Source of the DNA: Cohnella kolymensis
Lineage (GTDB): Bacteria > Bacillota > Bacilli > Paenibacillales > Paenibacillaceae
Assembly: GCF_000829465.1 (NCBI RefSeq)
Contig: NZ_JXAL01000020.1
Span: 1-61,216, forward strand
Direction: 5' to 3'
Length of the DNA: 61,216 nt
The stretch's first letter is position 1. Every line of letters begins with the position of its first letter. Below, one piece after another: positions 1 to 8,007 of the stretch. A model generated the notes under the pieces. The model had not been told where the DNA came from and did no database searches. It was given only the letters and a program-made list of their open reading frames with translations. Both the position numbers and the translations under genes were made by a program.

Positions 1-296
1 CTACGCATCGTCGCCTTGGTGGGCCGTTACCTCACCAACTAGCTAATGCGCCGCAGGCCCATCCGCAAGTGACAGATTGCTCCGTCTTTCCCAGCCCTCT
101 CATGCGAGAGCACTGTTTATCCGGTCTTAGCATTCGTTTCCGAATGTTATCCCGATCTTGTGGGCAGGTTGCCTACGTGTTACTCACCCGTCCGCCGCTA
201 AGCATCAGAGAAGCAAGCTTCTCATCAACTCCGCTCGACTTGCATGTATTAGGCACGCCGCCAGCGTTCGTCCTGAGCCAGGATCAAACTCTCCAT
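1..296 (-). rRNA. 16S ribosomal RNA, 5' part (runs off the window start)
   Basis: The minus strand begins with the universal bacterial 16S 5' sequence (AGAGTTTGATCCTGGCTCAG) and continues through the V1-V2 region, including the conserved GGCGGACGGGTGAGTAACAC block. Only about the first 290 nt are inside the window; the rest lies before position 1. The exact mature 5' end is estimated. Sequence style fits Paenibacillaceae. ORFs read across it are artefacts. Confidence 0.97.
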
Positions 297-440
297 AATA
301 GAGAGCCATGAAGGCTCAAAATGCTGACTTAAAAAAGTAAATCCTTGTCTATCGTCCCAAAGGACGACAGGAACCGTATTACGCTCGATGTTCAGTTTTC
401 AAAGAACAATGTTGTTTTTCTTGTCTGCCTCGTTTTCCGC
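297..440 (-). promoter_or_regulatory. rRNA operon leader with boxA-like antitermination signal
   Basis: Transcribed leader between the proximal promoter and 16S. At 401-408 the minus strand reads TGTTCTTT followed by GAAAACTGAAC, a boxA-like element typical of Bacillales rRNA leaders. A short hairpin (TCGTCC with GGGACGA) lies around 350-372. boxA recruits Nus factors to prevent Rho-dependent termination (family knowledge). No protein-coding gene is seen here. Confidence 0.7.
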
Positions 441-452
441 GGCAGGAGTTAT

Positions 453-481
453 ATCATATCGCGTATTGCCATCTCGTTCAA
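453..481 (-). promoter_or_regulatory. rRNA promoter P2 (sigma-A)
   Basis: Minus-strand -35 TTGAAC (476-481), 17-bp spacer, -10 TATGAT (453-458). Just upstream is GGAAAATATTGAGG, an A/T-rich stretch in UP-element position. It reads into the 16S gene. The motif set is repeated 118 bp upstream as P1. Confidence 0.85.
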
Positions 482-570
482 CCCTCAATATTTTCCATTC
501 CCATGAATTCCATTGAAATGTTTGATCTCAGGTACTTAACGCGCCCCGCCGTTTCAGCGGCAGGAGTTAT

Positions 571-599
571 ATCATACCGCGATCGACCATCATTAGCAA
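571..599 (-). promoter_or_regulatory. rRNA promoter P1 (sigma-A)
   Basis: Minus-strand -35 TTGCTA (594-599), 17-bp spacer, -10 TATGAT (571-576). It has the same upstream GGAAAATATTGAGG and the same downstream ATAACTCCTGCCGC as P2, so the two promoters look like a local tandem duplication. The -35 lies only 36 bp past the stop of the preceding glycosyltransferase gene. Confidence 0.85.
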
Positions 600-634
600 T
601 CCTCAATATTTTCCAACTTTCATCGTTTCGTCCC

Positions 635-1645
635 TTATAAAAACTTACTGTTTGCCAAAGAAAATGGATTACTGTGGTACCGTTCCGGATGTCTCGCGTA
701 TTTTTGCCTGGAATGTTGTTTGATTGGCCTCCCGCTGGCAAAGCAAGCATAACTCCACTGTTTGTTACGATACTTATCCCATTGATGTTGATTCAATGTA
801 TGAACATAATCTTTACTCATGACGTCATATGGCGCACCTGACTCAGACATGGATCGGATGATTTCTTTCAAATAGGAATCCACTTGTGAAAAGTGGAAAA
901 ATCGCAACGGTCGATCATTTACGCAGTAACTTCCGTCAGGCAGCTTCCTAACCGTTCTCTCATACAAATTCCAAAATGCCACATTATAGCCGGGGTGTTT
1001 CAAAAAATATACGTCAAAATAGCATGGCGCTAAATCCAGCCACCGCTGATCGTCAAACAAACCTTCCTTTATGTCTTTGTAACAATAGCGTGCGAGTCTG
1101 TTTTTCCACCATTGGATAAAAGCAGTCGAATTGCCGTTTCTTTTCAGAGCAAAAAAACCGGCGTTGAACAGTCCGGTTTTCAGAATCCCAAGCTCTTTCC
1201 ATCGGATGCTTTGGTATTTATTTACCGACGAAGAGACAGGATGAATTAACGGATAGATAGAGTGAGGAGTTAGTAGGATGGAATTTGTCTCTAACGTTTC
1301 GGCGATCTCGTCAAACGGAGAAAACAGTCGAGTGTCGGTATCCAGATAAACAAACATATCGTTGTGCTTATATGTCGTTAACAAATATTCCATGAGTACG
1401 GGTTTTAACGAGCAAGTCGCTTGAAGCGCATCATATTTGAATACATATCGATCAAAATCCTCGAACCCCATATCTTTTGCGAGCACCACTTCATCAAAAA
1501 CAGGGCAATGCTTGAGCGGCTCATGCATTTTTCGTTCCACCAAGCAGAGAACCACTTTGGCATGCGGCATATGTTCTTTGATGGATTCAGCCATGACCAG
1601 GGCCTTAGGCAAGTGACTTTTGGTCGCTATTGTTCCAATGATCAT
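635..1645 (-). CDS. putative glycosyltransferase with DxD motif (GT8-like)
   Basis: 336 aa, soluble, no signal peptide. It opens with a nucleotide-sugar-type beta strand and a 'nosy' N-terminus (IIGTIATKSHLPKA...), has VYLDTDTR as the DxD metal/sugar-nucleotide motif near residue 100, and a later aromatic segment rich in FYW. This layout fits retaining GT8-like or related surface-glycan transferases, but acceptor and sugar cannot be read from sequence. AGGAGG lies 10 nt upstream of the ATG. It follows the GT2/GT4 gene by 15 bp, so the two are one operon, probably building a cell-surface or spore-surface glycan (inference). No terminator is visible before the rRNA promoters. Confidence 0.7.
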   Translation of the reverse strand: MIIGTIATKSHLPKALVMAESIKEHMPHAKVVLCLVERKMHEPLKHCPVFDEVVLAKDMGFEDFDRYVFKYDALQATCSLKPVLMEYLLTTYKHNDMFVYLDTDTRLFSPFDEIAETLETNSILLTPHSIYPLIHPVSSSVNKYQSIRWKELGILKTGLFNAGFFALKRNGNSTAFIQWWKNRLARYCYKDIKEGLFDDQRWLDLAPCYFDVYFLKHPGYNVAFWNLYERTVRKLPDGSYCVNDRPLRFFHFSQVDSYLKEIIRSMSESGAPYDVMSKDYVHTLNQHQWDKYRNKQWSYACFASGRPIKQHSRQKYARHPERYHSNPFSLANSKFL

Positions 1646-1660
1646 GAGCGCCCCGCCTCC

Positions 1661-3486
1661 TCATGGAGAAATATCCTTATCCAATTGCTTTCTGGCAGCT
1701 GTTTCTGAGAAATAGCGCTCGATATAGACCTTTGAGCGGTCAGATCTTTCATTCCAACATCCTTTACTGCTGTAAAGGTCGATCACTTTGTCGGCAAACT
1801 CCTCCGATTCATCTGAAATCGAGATGAAGTTCTCAATTTCGGGCATACCTTCCGCTCCGATCGAAGTCGTAACTACAGGTATTCGGTAAAATAAGGCCTC
1901 CACGATTTTCCCTTTCACACCAGCGCCGAATCGCAGCGGAGCGACAACCAATTTGCACTCTGAGTAATAGCGTTGAAGTTCATGATCGGATATATAGCCG
2001 GTGATCACGACATGGTCAGAATGCAACCCTTTGATTTCCGGTGTGGGATTGGAGCCGATAATATACAATTTGATTTCGGGAAATTGTTTTAAAATTCTGG
2101 GGAATATGTCCCGGGTAAACCACATCACTCCGTCGATGTTCGGTTTATGCGTAAAAGCACCCACAAACAGAAGGTCTTTCCTGCGATCAAATGGTGCGAT
2201 TTCAACATGCTGCTTTTCATCATATACATAAACTGGAATTTGCCTGATTCTTTTGGCCGGTAAAGCTTCGGCAAGGATTTTCCGTTCAAACATACTTACC
2301 ACATGAATGGCATCCGCTTTTTCAAACAATTTGAACTCGCGATCCTTCCACCGTTGGGAGATTTCAGCAGCGCTCTATCCCCTGTTACTTCATAATTTCT
2401 TCGTTCACGCAGATAAAAAAGGTCGCTGGCATTATATATGGTCTTTGCGTTTGTATATTTTTCTAAGTGACCCATGTACTGTTCTGCAATAAAGGGGAAA
2501 ATCAGGTATGCGTAGTTGATGTATTTGCCGTTCTTTTCTATCCATTGCTTAAGGGTCTTCTTTTGGTCCTGCTCATACAGCACCTGGATACCGGCTTGCT
2601 CAAGCATGGATGCATAAGGCTCAAACCGGCGGAAATAACCTGAATAGACGACGTGCAGCCCCATAGACACAAATAATTTTAAATAATGATACGTCATTCT
2701 GTTCGCAGTGGATTGGTCGAAAGCGGGCCCTTCCAAGCCGATTACCAAAATCGTTTTTTTGTCGCGGCTCCTGTCCCTCGCCCAGAACTTATCGCGGTAT
2801 TTCTCCATATGCTCCGTGTTTAGGGTTTCTCCCCATTGTTCTCTGAATCGTAGTTCATCCTCTTGGGGTTGAGTTAGCTTTCTCGCGGAATGAGCTTTGA
2901 CGCGATGATATTCAACAACAGAAGCTGGCTGATACATTACTTTGAATCCTTCTTTTCTGACTTTAAACGCAAGATCAATCACTTGGCGGGATCGTGAAAC
3001 ATATCGCGGATCAAAGCCGCCGGCCAAGCTCCATAACTCGGGACGAATAATGAAGCATGCGGAGCAGATGAAATCAACTTCTTTAACATAATTGTATTTT
3101 GACCGATTGGGATCGTCGCCCTCTCCATAGTTCAATCCATCCCCGTTATTCCAAATGACTCCGCCTGCTTGATACAGCTTCCCGTTTGGGCTTACAACTT
3201 TCGGCCCCCCCATACCGGTCGTCGGATGACGTTCCATAAGCTGCACTAGTTGTTGCAGCCAGTTATTCTGAACGATCGTATCCCGTCTCAAAAAGACGAA
3301 GTATTTACTGCGTTTTATTTCATCCCATTTCATGTCTATATACACATTGGGATCCTCACCGGCGAAATAAATTTGGTAGGACAGACTCTGGGTGTGCTTT
3401 CTCACGGATTGCTCGCATTGATCCGTAAGCTTCTTATCCTTATCGGCAAGGATGATGATGGAAACCTCGGGTACACGGAGCGACAT
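1661..3486 (-). CDS. two-domain GT2-GT4 glycosyltransferase (one frameshift in this sequence)
   Basis: About 608 aa after repair. The N-terminal ~230 residues are a GT2 family A domain (VSIIILADKDK start, later VDFICSACFIIRPELW and GGFDPRY). From ~245 (KTILVIGLEGPAFDQST) a GT4/family B domain follows, ending with PLRFGAGVKGKIVEAL, the sugar-nucleotide-binding E-x7-E-type region. The reading frame breaks at the G3 run 2356-2358: adding one base joins ...LLKS to QRWKDREFKLFEKADAIHVV. The second ATG at 3486 has AGGAGG at proper distance; the first ATG (3492) is too close. Such double transferases are common in Paenibacillus glycan clusters (family knowledge). Substrates unknown. Confidence 0.72.
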
Positions 3487-3702
3487 TCTCATACCTCCTC
3501 AAAGGCAGCTTAGACGTCCGCTACGGCTTGTCCCTAGTGCATTGTACAAGTCAGTCAGCTGTTCGTTTTAATAAGCTCTTCTCCATTATATGTACGAAAT
3601 ACCTAAAGCGTTTGTATAAGTCGCTAACTCCTCCATGCCTTTTTTAAGCAAATAATGATGTCCATTCGAGGGAAGAATATACGAGGTGAGGAGGCTGGAG
3701 AA

Positions 3703-4323
3703 GTGGAATCCCAGTGCAGCGATTTATCCCCGCAGATCAGTGAAGTAAAAAAACAATTTACGAATGTCTACGAGAGTTTAGCCCAATTCACATCCTCTTT
3801 GGATCAAGAAGGAATTGACATGCTGAACGATCTCAAGAGCATTTCCAAAAAAATTACGGATGCAGGCAAGTTAGCGTCCGCTTATCATTTGAGTCGTCTA
3901 CTCGTACCGTATACAAACAAATGCCACGAAATTTTCAACTCGGTGCGGCAGCTAAGCACTAAACGTAAAGGAGCACTCATTGTCGTCCAAAGAGAGGATC
4001 CGATTGATGATTGGATCACCAAAGGCACTCCTATATTTGCGGAAATTTCAAGCTCGCTTTTAGACTCCATATTTCATGTAGGAAGCCCTTTGCATGACGG
4101 TGCGGTATGGATCCAAAACGATATCATTGTTTCAGCCGCAAATATCCTCCCGCTCACCAAAAAAACCTATAAAAATAAAAAGTTGGGCACACGCCATCGG
4201 GCAGCAATCGGGTTGAGCGAGCTAACGGACGCATTAGTATTCGTAGTATCCGAGGAAACCGGGAAAGAATCGTTTTCCTTCAATGGATCCCTCTATCCGT
4301 TTCAGATGATCATCCAAAAATAA
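3703..4323 (+). CDS. cdaS: diadenylate cyclase, CdaS type (sporulation DAC)
   Basis: Makes cyclic di-AMP from two ATP. The DAC domain covers the C-terminal ~130 residues and has both catalytic motifs: DGA at 132-134 and RHR at 164-166 (within GTRHRAAIGLSE). The N-terminal ~75 residues are helical, as in CdaS, where two helices restrain activity. No membrane segment, unlike CdaA; no DNA-binding tail, unlike DisA. I chose the GTG at 3703 because AGGAGG (3689-3694) sits 8 nt upstream and it gives 206 aa, close to the family size; an upstream ATG at 3655 has no ribosome site. It is followed 22 bp later by a degenerate paralog. In Bacillus, cdaS is forespore-expressed. Confidence 0.88.
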   Translation: MESQCSDLSPQISEVKKQFTNVYESLAQFTSSLDQEGIDMLNDLKSISKKITDAGKLASAYHLSRLLVPYTNKCHEIFNSVRQLSTKRKGALIVVQREDPIDDWITKGTPIFAEISSSLLDSIFHVGSPLHDGAVWIQNDIIVSAANILPLTKKTYKNKKLGTRHRAAIGLSELTDALVFVVSEETGKESFSFNGSLYPFQMIIQK

Positions 4324-4345
4324 AGATCATATCGGAGAGAAACAT

Positions 4346-4960
4346 ATGAACGAAATTACTTGTGAGAGCGATTTTACTCATCTGCGTACGGAGATGACAA
4401 AGAAGCTTGCGGTAATTGCCAAAAAGCTTGAGCACGATATTTTGACAATCGACCAAAACAATATTCAAATCCTCAACGACATCGAAGAGATATCAAAAGG
4501 ACTTGCCGATCTGGAATCGAGAACATCAACCTACTTTTTGAATTGTCTGCTGGCTGAGTACACGGAATATAGCGCAGAATTATCTCGAACAATACATAAA
4601 TTGAGTCTAAACAGGCACGGAGCTCTGATTGTCATCGAAAAAAATGACCCCGTATCTCCTTTAATCAACGGAGGAACATCCATACAGGCTCGAGTTTCCA
4701 GCCAGCTGTTAGAATCCATTTTCCATCCGGAAAGTCCGCTGCATAAGGGAGCGGTTCTGCTCCAATCGGACCTGATCATTTCAGCCGCTAATCAACTGCC
4801 CTTTACCCAACAAATTTTTTGGGATCGGAGCTTTGACCCCCGTGAAATGGCGGCCGTCGGTTTATCCGAACAATGCGACGCGTTAATCTTACTTGTCTCC
4901 GATAAAGGATCCACCTCATTTTGTGTGGGTGGAAGACTGTATCCTTTCTCGGCAAAATAA
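4346..4960 (+). CDS. degenerate CdaS paralog, likely catalytically inactive DAC protein
   Basis: 204 aa, same architecture as the gene before it: helical N-terminus, then a DAC fold (HGALIVIEKNDP..., SPLHKGAVLLQSDLIISAAN..., AAVGLSEQCDALILLVSD). The catalytic DGA is KGA (134-136) and the GT-RHR motif is DP-REM (164-168). The metal-binding Asp and two of three RHR residues are thus gone while the fold-defining residues remain, and the frame is intact. GGAGAG precedes the ATG. Cotranscription with cdaS is likely. Inference: it may be a regulatory partner that joins or blocks CdaS oligomers. Its last 45 bp overlap the 3' end of convergent rpiA. Confidence 0.82.
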   Translation: MNEITCESDFTHLRTEMTKKLAVIAKKLEHDILTIDQNNIQILNDIEEISKGLADLESRTSTYFLNCLLAEYTEYSAELSRTIHKLSLNRHGALIVIEKNDPVSPLINGGTSIQARVSSQLLESIFHPESPLHKGAVLLQSDLIISAANQLPFTQQIFWDRSFDPREMAAVGLSEQCDALILLVSDKGSTSFCVGGRLYPFSAK

Positions 4961-5620
4961 ACATTCCTCGACCTTGCCTCTATTCCTGCCGATTACGATT
5001 GCATCCGTCATATTTACAAATAAACCGTTCTCCACAACCCCAGGTATCCTATTCAATTCGAGATTTAAACCATTCGCATCATGAATTTCATCAAATCCGC
5101 AATCCAATATGAAATTTCCGTTATCCGTAATATACGGAGCTCGACCAGCAGTCCGTAATTTGGATTCACAACCCAATCCATCAATCCTGTTTCTTGTCAT
5201 TTGCCAACCGAAGGGTACGATCTCAACCGGCAGCGGGAAGCTCCCCAAAGTCTTAACACACTTCGTCTCATCGACAACGACCAAGAACCGCTCTGCGAGT
5301 GAAGCAATCATTTTTTCGCGCAGCAAAGCACCCCCTCCGCCTTTAATCAAGTTGAATTCGGCGTCGACTTCATCTGCACCATCGATCGCTAAATCAATTT
5401 TCTTCGCATTGTTAATGTCGATTAAAGGGATGCCAAGACTCCGTGCAAGCTCTTCTGTTTTCGTCGAGGTCGGTACTCCTTTCATCTTCAATCCGTTCTT
5501 CACGAGCTGACCAAGCTTAACGATCGTCCAATAAACGGTGGAGCCTGTGCCAAGGCCTACCACCATCTCATCCTTCACATATTCCGCAGCTTTTTCACCT
5601 GCGATTTGTTTGGCATCCAT
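4916..5620 (-). CDS. rpiA: ribose-5-phosphate isomerase A
   Basis: Interconverts ribose-5-phosphate and ribulose-5-phosphate in the pentose phosphate pathway; cytoplasmic. Visible family motifs: GLGTGST (substrate phosphate loop, near 23-29), DGADEVD (~80-86) and KGGGGALLREK (~93-103), with the catalytic Asp and Glu regions preserved. I use the ATG at 5620, giving 234 aa; the longer TTG start at 5653 has no ribosome site. The C-terminus runs ~15 residues past the usual family end and overlaps the convergent DAC paralog by 45 bp. The terminator of wrbA lies just upstream, so rpiA is probably transcribed alone. Confidence 0.92.
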   Translation of the reverse strand: MDAKQIAGEKAAEYVKDEMVVGLGTGSTVYWTIVKLGQLVKNGLKMKGVPTSTKTEELARSLGIPLIDINNAKKIDLAIDGADEVDAEFNLIKGGGGALLREKMIASLAERFLVVVDETKCVKTLGSFPLPVEIVPFGWQMTRNRIDGLGCESKLRTAGRAPYITDNGNFILDCGFDEIHDANGLNLELNRIPGVVENGLFVNMTDAIVIGRNRGKVEECLFCRERIQSSTHTK

Positions 5621-5662
5621 AGACTGAGTTCCTGCCTTCAAAAGTATATTCAACGCACATAG

Positions 5663-5700
5663 TAAAAAAATAGGCTAATCCCAACAGGGGATTAACCTAT
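5663..5700 (-). terminator. intrinsic terminator after wrbA
   Basis: On the minus strand a ~12-bp stem (ATAGGTTAATCCC with GGGATTAGCCTAT) is followed directly by a T7 run. It lies between the wrbA stop and the rpiA start. Confidence 0.85.
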
Positions 5701-5717
5701 GTTGTGGTGCAATTTAC

Positions 5718-6341
5718 TTACCCCTGCATCCCTTTTCGAACCCAATCCGCGACGGTAACAACTCTTTTGGCTTGGTGAATGACTGCAGACCGGATGTCAT
5801 TTTCATTTTCGCGAATTTTATTGTTTTGATCAACACTAACGCTGGTACCGTACGGGTTGCCTCCGGCTGCGAACAGTACCGGATCCGTATACCCCGGCGC
5901 CACGACAATCGCACCCCAATGGTACATCGTCGTGTAGAGATTCAGTATCGTTGCTTCCTGACCGCCATGGCTATTTTGTGCGGAAGTCATTGCACTGACA
6001 ACTTTATTTACTGTTTTGCCCTGGAACCATATGCCGCCCGTCGTGTCCAGGAATTGTTTCATTTGAGACGCAATATTCCCGAATCGTGTAGGGGTGCTGA
6101 AGATGATTGCATCCGCTGCAACAATATCGTCAGGTGTAACAACGGGAATGTTTTTTGTTGTTTCTGCATGAGCCTTCATAGCCTTATCGCCTTCAATTAC
6201 GCTTTCCGGAAGGATCTCCTGCACCTTGTAGATCGTGACATCCGCACCTGCTTCCTTTCCTCCCTCTTCAGCCCATCGTGCGAGCTGGTAGTTCGTCCCG
6301 GTCGAACTGTAATATACGACAGCTAATTTAACCTTAGACAT
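5718..6341 (-). CDS. wrbA: NAD(P)H:quinone oxidoreductase, WrbA type
   Basis: 207 aa flavodoxin-fold protein that carries out two-electron reduction of quinones using FMN. The N-terminal phosphate loop is YYSSTGTNYQLA (~10-21), followed by the WrbA-type PTRFGNIASQMKQFLD segment (~84-99) and SAQNSHGGQEATILN, then HWGAIVVAPGY. Cytoplasmic, likely tetrameric by family. A single gene with its own terminator; upstream on the minus strand is the tRNA-remnant region. Likely an oxidative-stress function (family knowledge). Confidence 0.92.
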   Translation of the reverse strand: MSKVKLAVVYYSSTGTNYQLARWAEEGGKEAGADVTIYKVQEILPESVIEGDKAMKAHAETTKNIPVVTPDDIVAADAIIFSTPTRFGNIASQMKQFLDTTGGIWFQGKTVNKVVSAMTSAQNSHGGQEATILNLYTTMYHWGAIVVAPGYTDPVLFAAGGNPYGTSVSVDQNNKIRENENDIRSAVIHQAKRVVTVADWVRKGMQG

Positions 6342-6420
6342 TCTCGTTGATCATTCCTTTCCTCAAATTGCATCGGATTCCATGAATTCAACGCTTAGGG
6401 TTATAATTTGCTTTATAAAA

Positions 6421-6453
6421 CAAAAAAAATCCCTTGCAAAGGCAAGAGATTTC
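6421..6453 (-). terminator. intrinsic terminator upstream of wrbA
   Basis: Minus strand: stem AAATCTCTTGC with GCAAGGGATTT, then T8. It ends transcription coming from the tRNA-Ala remnant region before wrbA. Confidence 0.75.
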
Positions 6454-6458
6454 AACTT

Positions 6459-6691
6459 TATGTATGGTGGAGTCAAGGGGGATAACGAAATCCAGATTTA
6501 ACTTGCTGCCGAAGATTGATCGACGAAGCAGATCGCAGCGGTATATTTCGATGCCGTGCTCGTCCGCCTCCGGCTCCCTGCGCGCGGAACGCCCCCCGAT
6601 TCGGGGTTCTCTCCCAACCCTAGTCCACCATACAAAAAACCACGTCAATTGACGTGGTTCGTTACGTATGTATGGTGGAGTCAAGGGGGAT
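6459..6691. repeat. 25-bp direct repeat of a tRNA-Ala 3' end, plus an inverted copy
   Basis: Positions 6459-6483 and 6667-6691 are identical (core TATGGTGGAGTCAAGGGGG). The second copy is the 3' end of the tRNA-Ala remnant; the first has no tRNA attached. A 10-bp inverted copy (TCCACCATAC) lies at 6624-6633, facing the first copy's GTATGGTGGA (6462-6471), so a ~172-bp segment has inverted ends. The segment is GC-rich and carries an open frame without recognisable homology. Duplication of a tRNA 3' end is the classical mark left by site-specific integration, but no integrase is visible. Confidence 0.75.
6632..6660 (-). terminator. intrinsic terminator after the tRNA-Ala remnant
   Basis: Perfect 11-bp inverted repeat (AACCACGTCAA and its complement) followed on the minus strand by T6. 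It is placed where the tRNA transcript would end. Confidence 0.85.
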
Positions 6692-6735
6692 CGAACCCCT
6701 GACCTCATCGCTGCCAGCGATGCGCTCTCCCACCG
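6673..6735 (-). pseudogene. tRNA-Ala(GGC) remnant, 5' end replaced
   Basis: The minus strand carries the D-arm 3' half, anticodon arm (ATCGC-TGGCAGC-GAT, anticodon GGC), variable loop, T arm and 3' acceptor TGACTCC-ACCA. The 5' acceptor and the start of the D arm do not match: the sequence there (TCATTACAGTCGCC) cannot pair with TGACTCC. The missing 5' half (GGGGTCATAGCTCAGCTGGG) is found 4 kb away at 10770-10791. As written, this gene cannot fold into a tRNA. Confidence 0.8.
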
Positions 6736-6955
6736 GCGACTGTAATGAGGGACAATTCCTTCGCGATGTAAGGCAATTACTTATTGATCTGACTGTCAAA
6801 AGAAAATGTGTGTATTTAGAACTTGATGAGTAGCTTATCCAAGAAAATTCAAGAATCTCACTAAACTAAAAGTAAAACCAGAAGAAGGTTAATTGAATAC
6901 TGTCTGCTCTTTTTGACCAAAATATTCTGTATATAACTTGACAGGAGGAGTTTGG

Positions 6956-7642
6956 GTGAGCAGAGTGCTTTTATTTTCCTTATTCATGATAATATCGCTA
7001 TTTACATCAACTAACCCATTTGTGACCGCCAGCGAGTTGGATAATAATTCAGCGGCGTTACAACGGTTAGCTAAGAATAGTGGCGGTACACTGAAAGTCA
7101 TATGGAATGAGCAAACAAACACTCCCTCAATACTAACCGGTACATTGTCGGTTCCTTCCATGCACTCACCTCAGTGGATCGCTTATGAATTTCTAAAGCA
7201 AGCAAAGTCAATCTATGGTCTCCATAATCCCGAAAGGGATATGAAGATCATCGATATTGAACGAAGCCAAGACAAGATTAATGTCCGTCTTCAACATCTG
7301 CTATTTGAAACACCTGTATGGGGAAATTGCCTTGTAATTGACATGGATATCGACGGTGTCATTCGACGTGTAGAGGGCACTGTGCACCCTAATTTGGAGA
7401 AACAATTGTTTAACCGCCCGATGCATGCAGCAATTACAAAAAATGAAGCCATTGCAACAGCTAAAGCAACTACTCAGGGACAACTTGCAAACGAACCAAC
7501 AGTTTACAGTTATTACCTGCCCTCAAGAACTGGAACTCCGCTTATTTATGTCGTACAACTTCAATACAGCAATCCGGAAATTGCGACAACTACTTTAATA
7601 CACTCTCTCACAGGACGAGTGTTAGAGCAATATAAAAAATAG
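6956..7642 (+). CDS. secreted orphan thermolysin-type propeptide (FTP-PepSY protein)
   Basis: 228 aa. A signal peptide (hydrophobic core about 4-20, VTASE near 24-29) is followed by an FTP-like domain (~55-150; PVWGNCLVIDMDIDGVIRRVEG) and a PepSY domain (~155-225; AITKNEAIATAKA, ending TGRVLEQYKK). These are the two prodomains of M4 neutral proteases, where they fold and inhibit the enzyme, but the peptidase domain is absent and the frame ends cleanly. Start: GTG at 6956, with AGGAGG eight nt before. A symmetric terminator follows. Likely an extracellular protease inhibitor or chaperone acting in trans, or a relic; no M4 protease is in the window. Confidence 0.75.
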   Translation: MSRVLLFSLFMIISLFTSTNPFVTASELDNNSAALQRLAKNSGGTLKVIWNEQTNTPSILTGTLSVPSMHSPQWIAYEFLKQAKSIYGLHNPERDMKIIDIERSQDKINVRLQHLLFETPVWGNCLVIDMDIDGVIRRVEGTVHPNLEKQLFNRPMHAAITKNEAIATAKATTQGQLANEPTVYSYYLPSRTGTPLIYVVQLQYSNPEIATTTLIHSLTGRVLEQYKK

Positions 7643-7682
7643 TGAAAAGGCTGCTTTTTGCGGCTTTTTCACTACATTTTTC
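7642..7682 (+). terminator. bidirectional terminator after the propeptide gene
   Basis: Stem GTGAAAAGGCTGC with GCGGCTTTTTCAC, followed by ACTACATTTTTC. It also lies after the convergent hypothetical gene at 7706, so it can serve both. Confidence 0.7.
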
Positions 7683-7705
7683 ATACTGACGTTATTGACT
7701 TAAAT

Positions 7706-7987
7706 CTAAACCCATTCGACGCTCCTCAATATCTGGCGTTCCATGAGCGCTAATATAAATTCAACGTAATAGTCCTTACGCACAATGACTTTATATTTAT
7801 GATCCTCATATGCATAAAATAACACATCGGTATAGACACTGTTCTCCTCGAATTTCTTCTGTACTTCTTTTATCCCCTTTAACAAAATTCCATTTTGCAA
7901 AATCTTGATTTCGAATTCAATATCCGCACCATCTGCTGCTTCACGGATTTGTACACACTCCTGATCAAATCGATAAGTAAGCTGCAT
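7706..7987 (-). CDS. small hypothetical protein, last gene of transporter operon
   Basis: 93 aa, acidic in the N-terminal half, soluble, no signal peptide or membrane segment. Predicted alternating beta/alpha pattern (YTDVLFYAYEDHKYKVIVRKDYYVEFILALMER). I do not recognise a family. AAGGAG is 11 nt before the ATG and the gene begins 20 bp after the ArsB/NhaD transporter, so it is translated from the same message. It could be a cytoplasmic accessory of the transporter; this rests on position only. Confidence 0.6.
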   Translation of the reverse strand: MQLTYRFDQECVQIREAADGADIEFEIKILQNGILLKGIKEVQKKFEENSVYTDVLFYAYEDHKYKVIVRKDYYVEFILALMERQILRSVEWV

Positions 7988-8007
7988 TTCTGTTACACTC
8001 CTTCTGG

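Noticed and set aside
69..311. 80-aa frame over the 16S region
   Set aside because: Antisense to rRNA; no coding support.
478..750. 90-aa minus frame overlapping the rRNA promoters
   Set aside because: Lies across both promoters and the glycosyltransferase end; no ribosome site.
3584..3590. CATTATA as a forespore -10 for cdaS
   Set aside because: Fits CATnnTA but no acceptable -35 is in place and it lies over 110 bp from the start; left unlisted.
3655..3702. ATG at 3655 as the cdaS start
   Set aside because: No ribosome site before it, while GTG 3703 has AGGAGG at 8 nt and gives the family length.
6388..6708. 106-aa open frame on the minus strand across the repeats
   Set aside because: It runs through two terminators and the tRNA 3' end, has no ribosome site and no family resemblance; treated as a chance frame.
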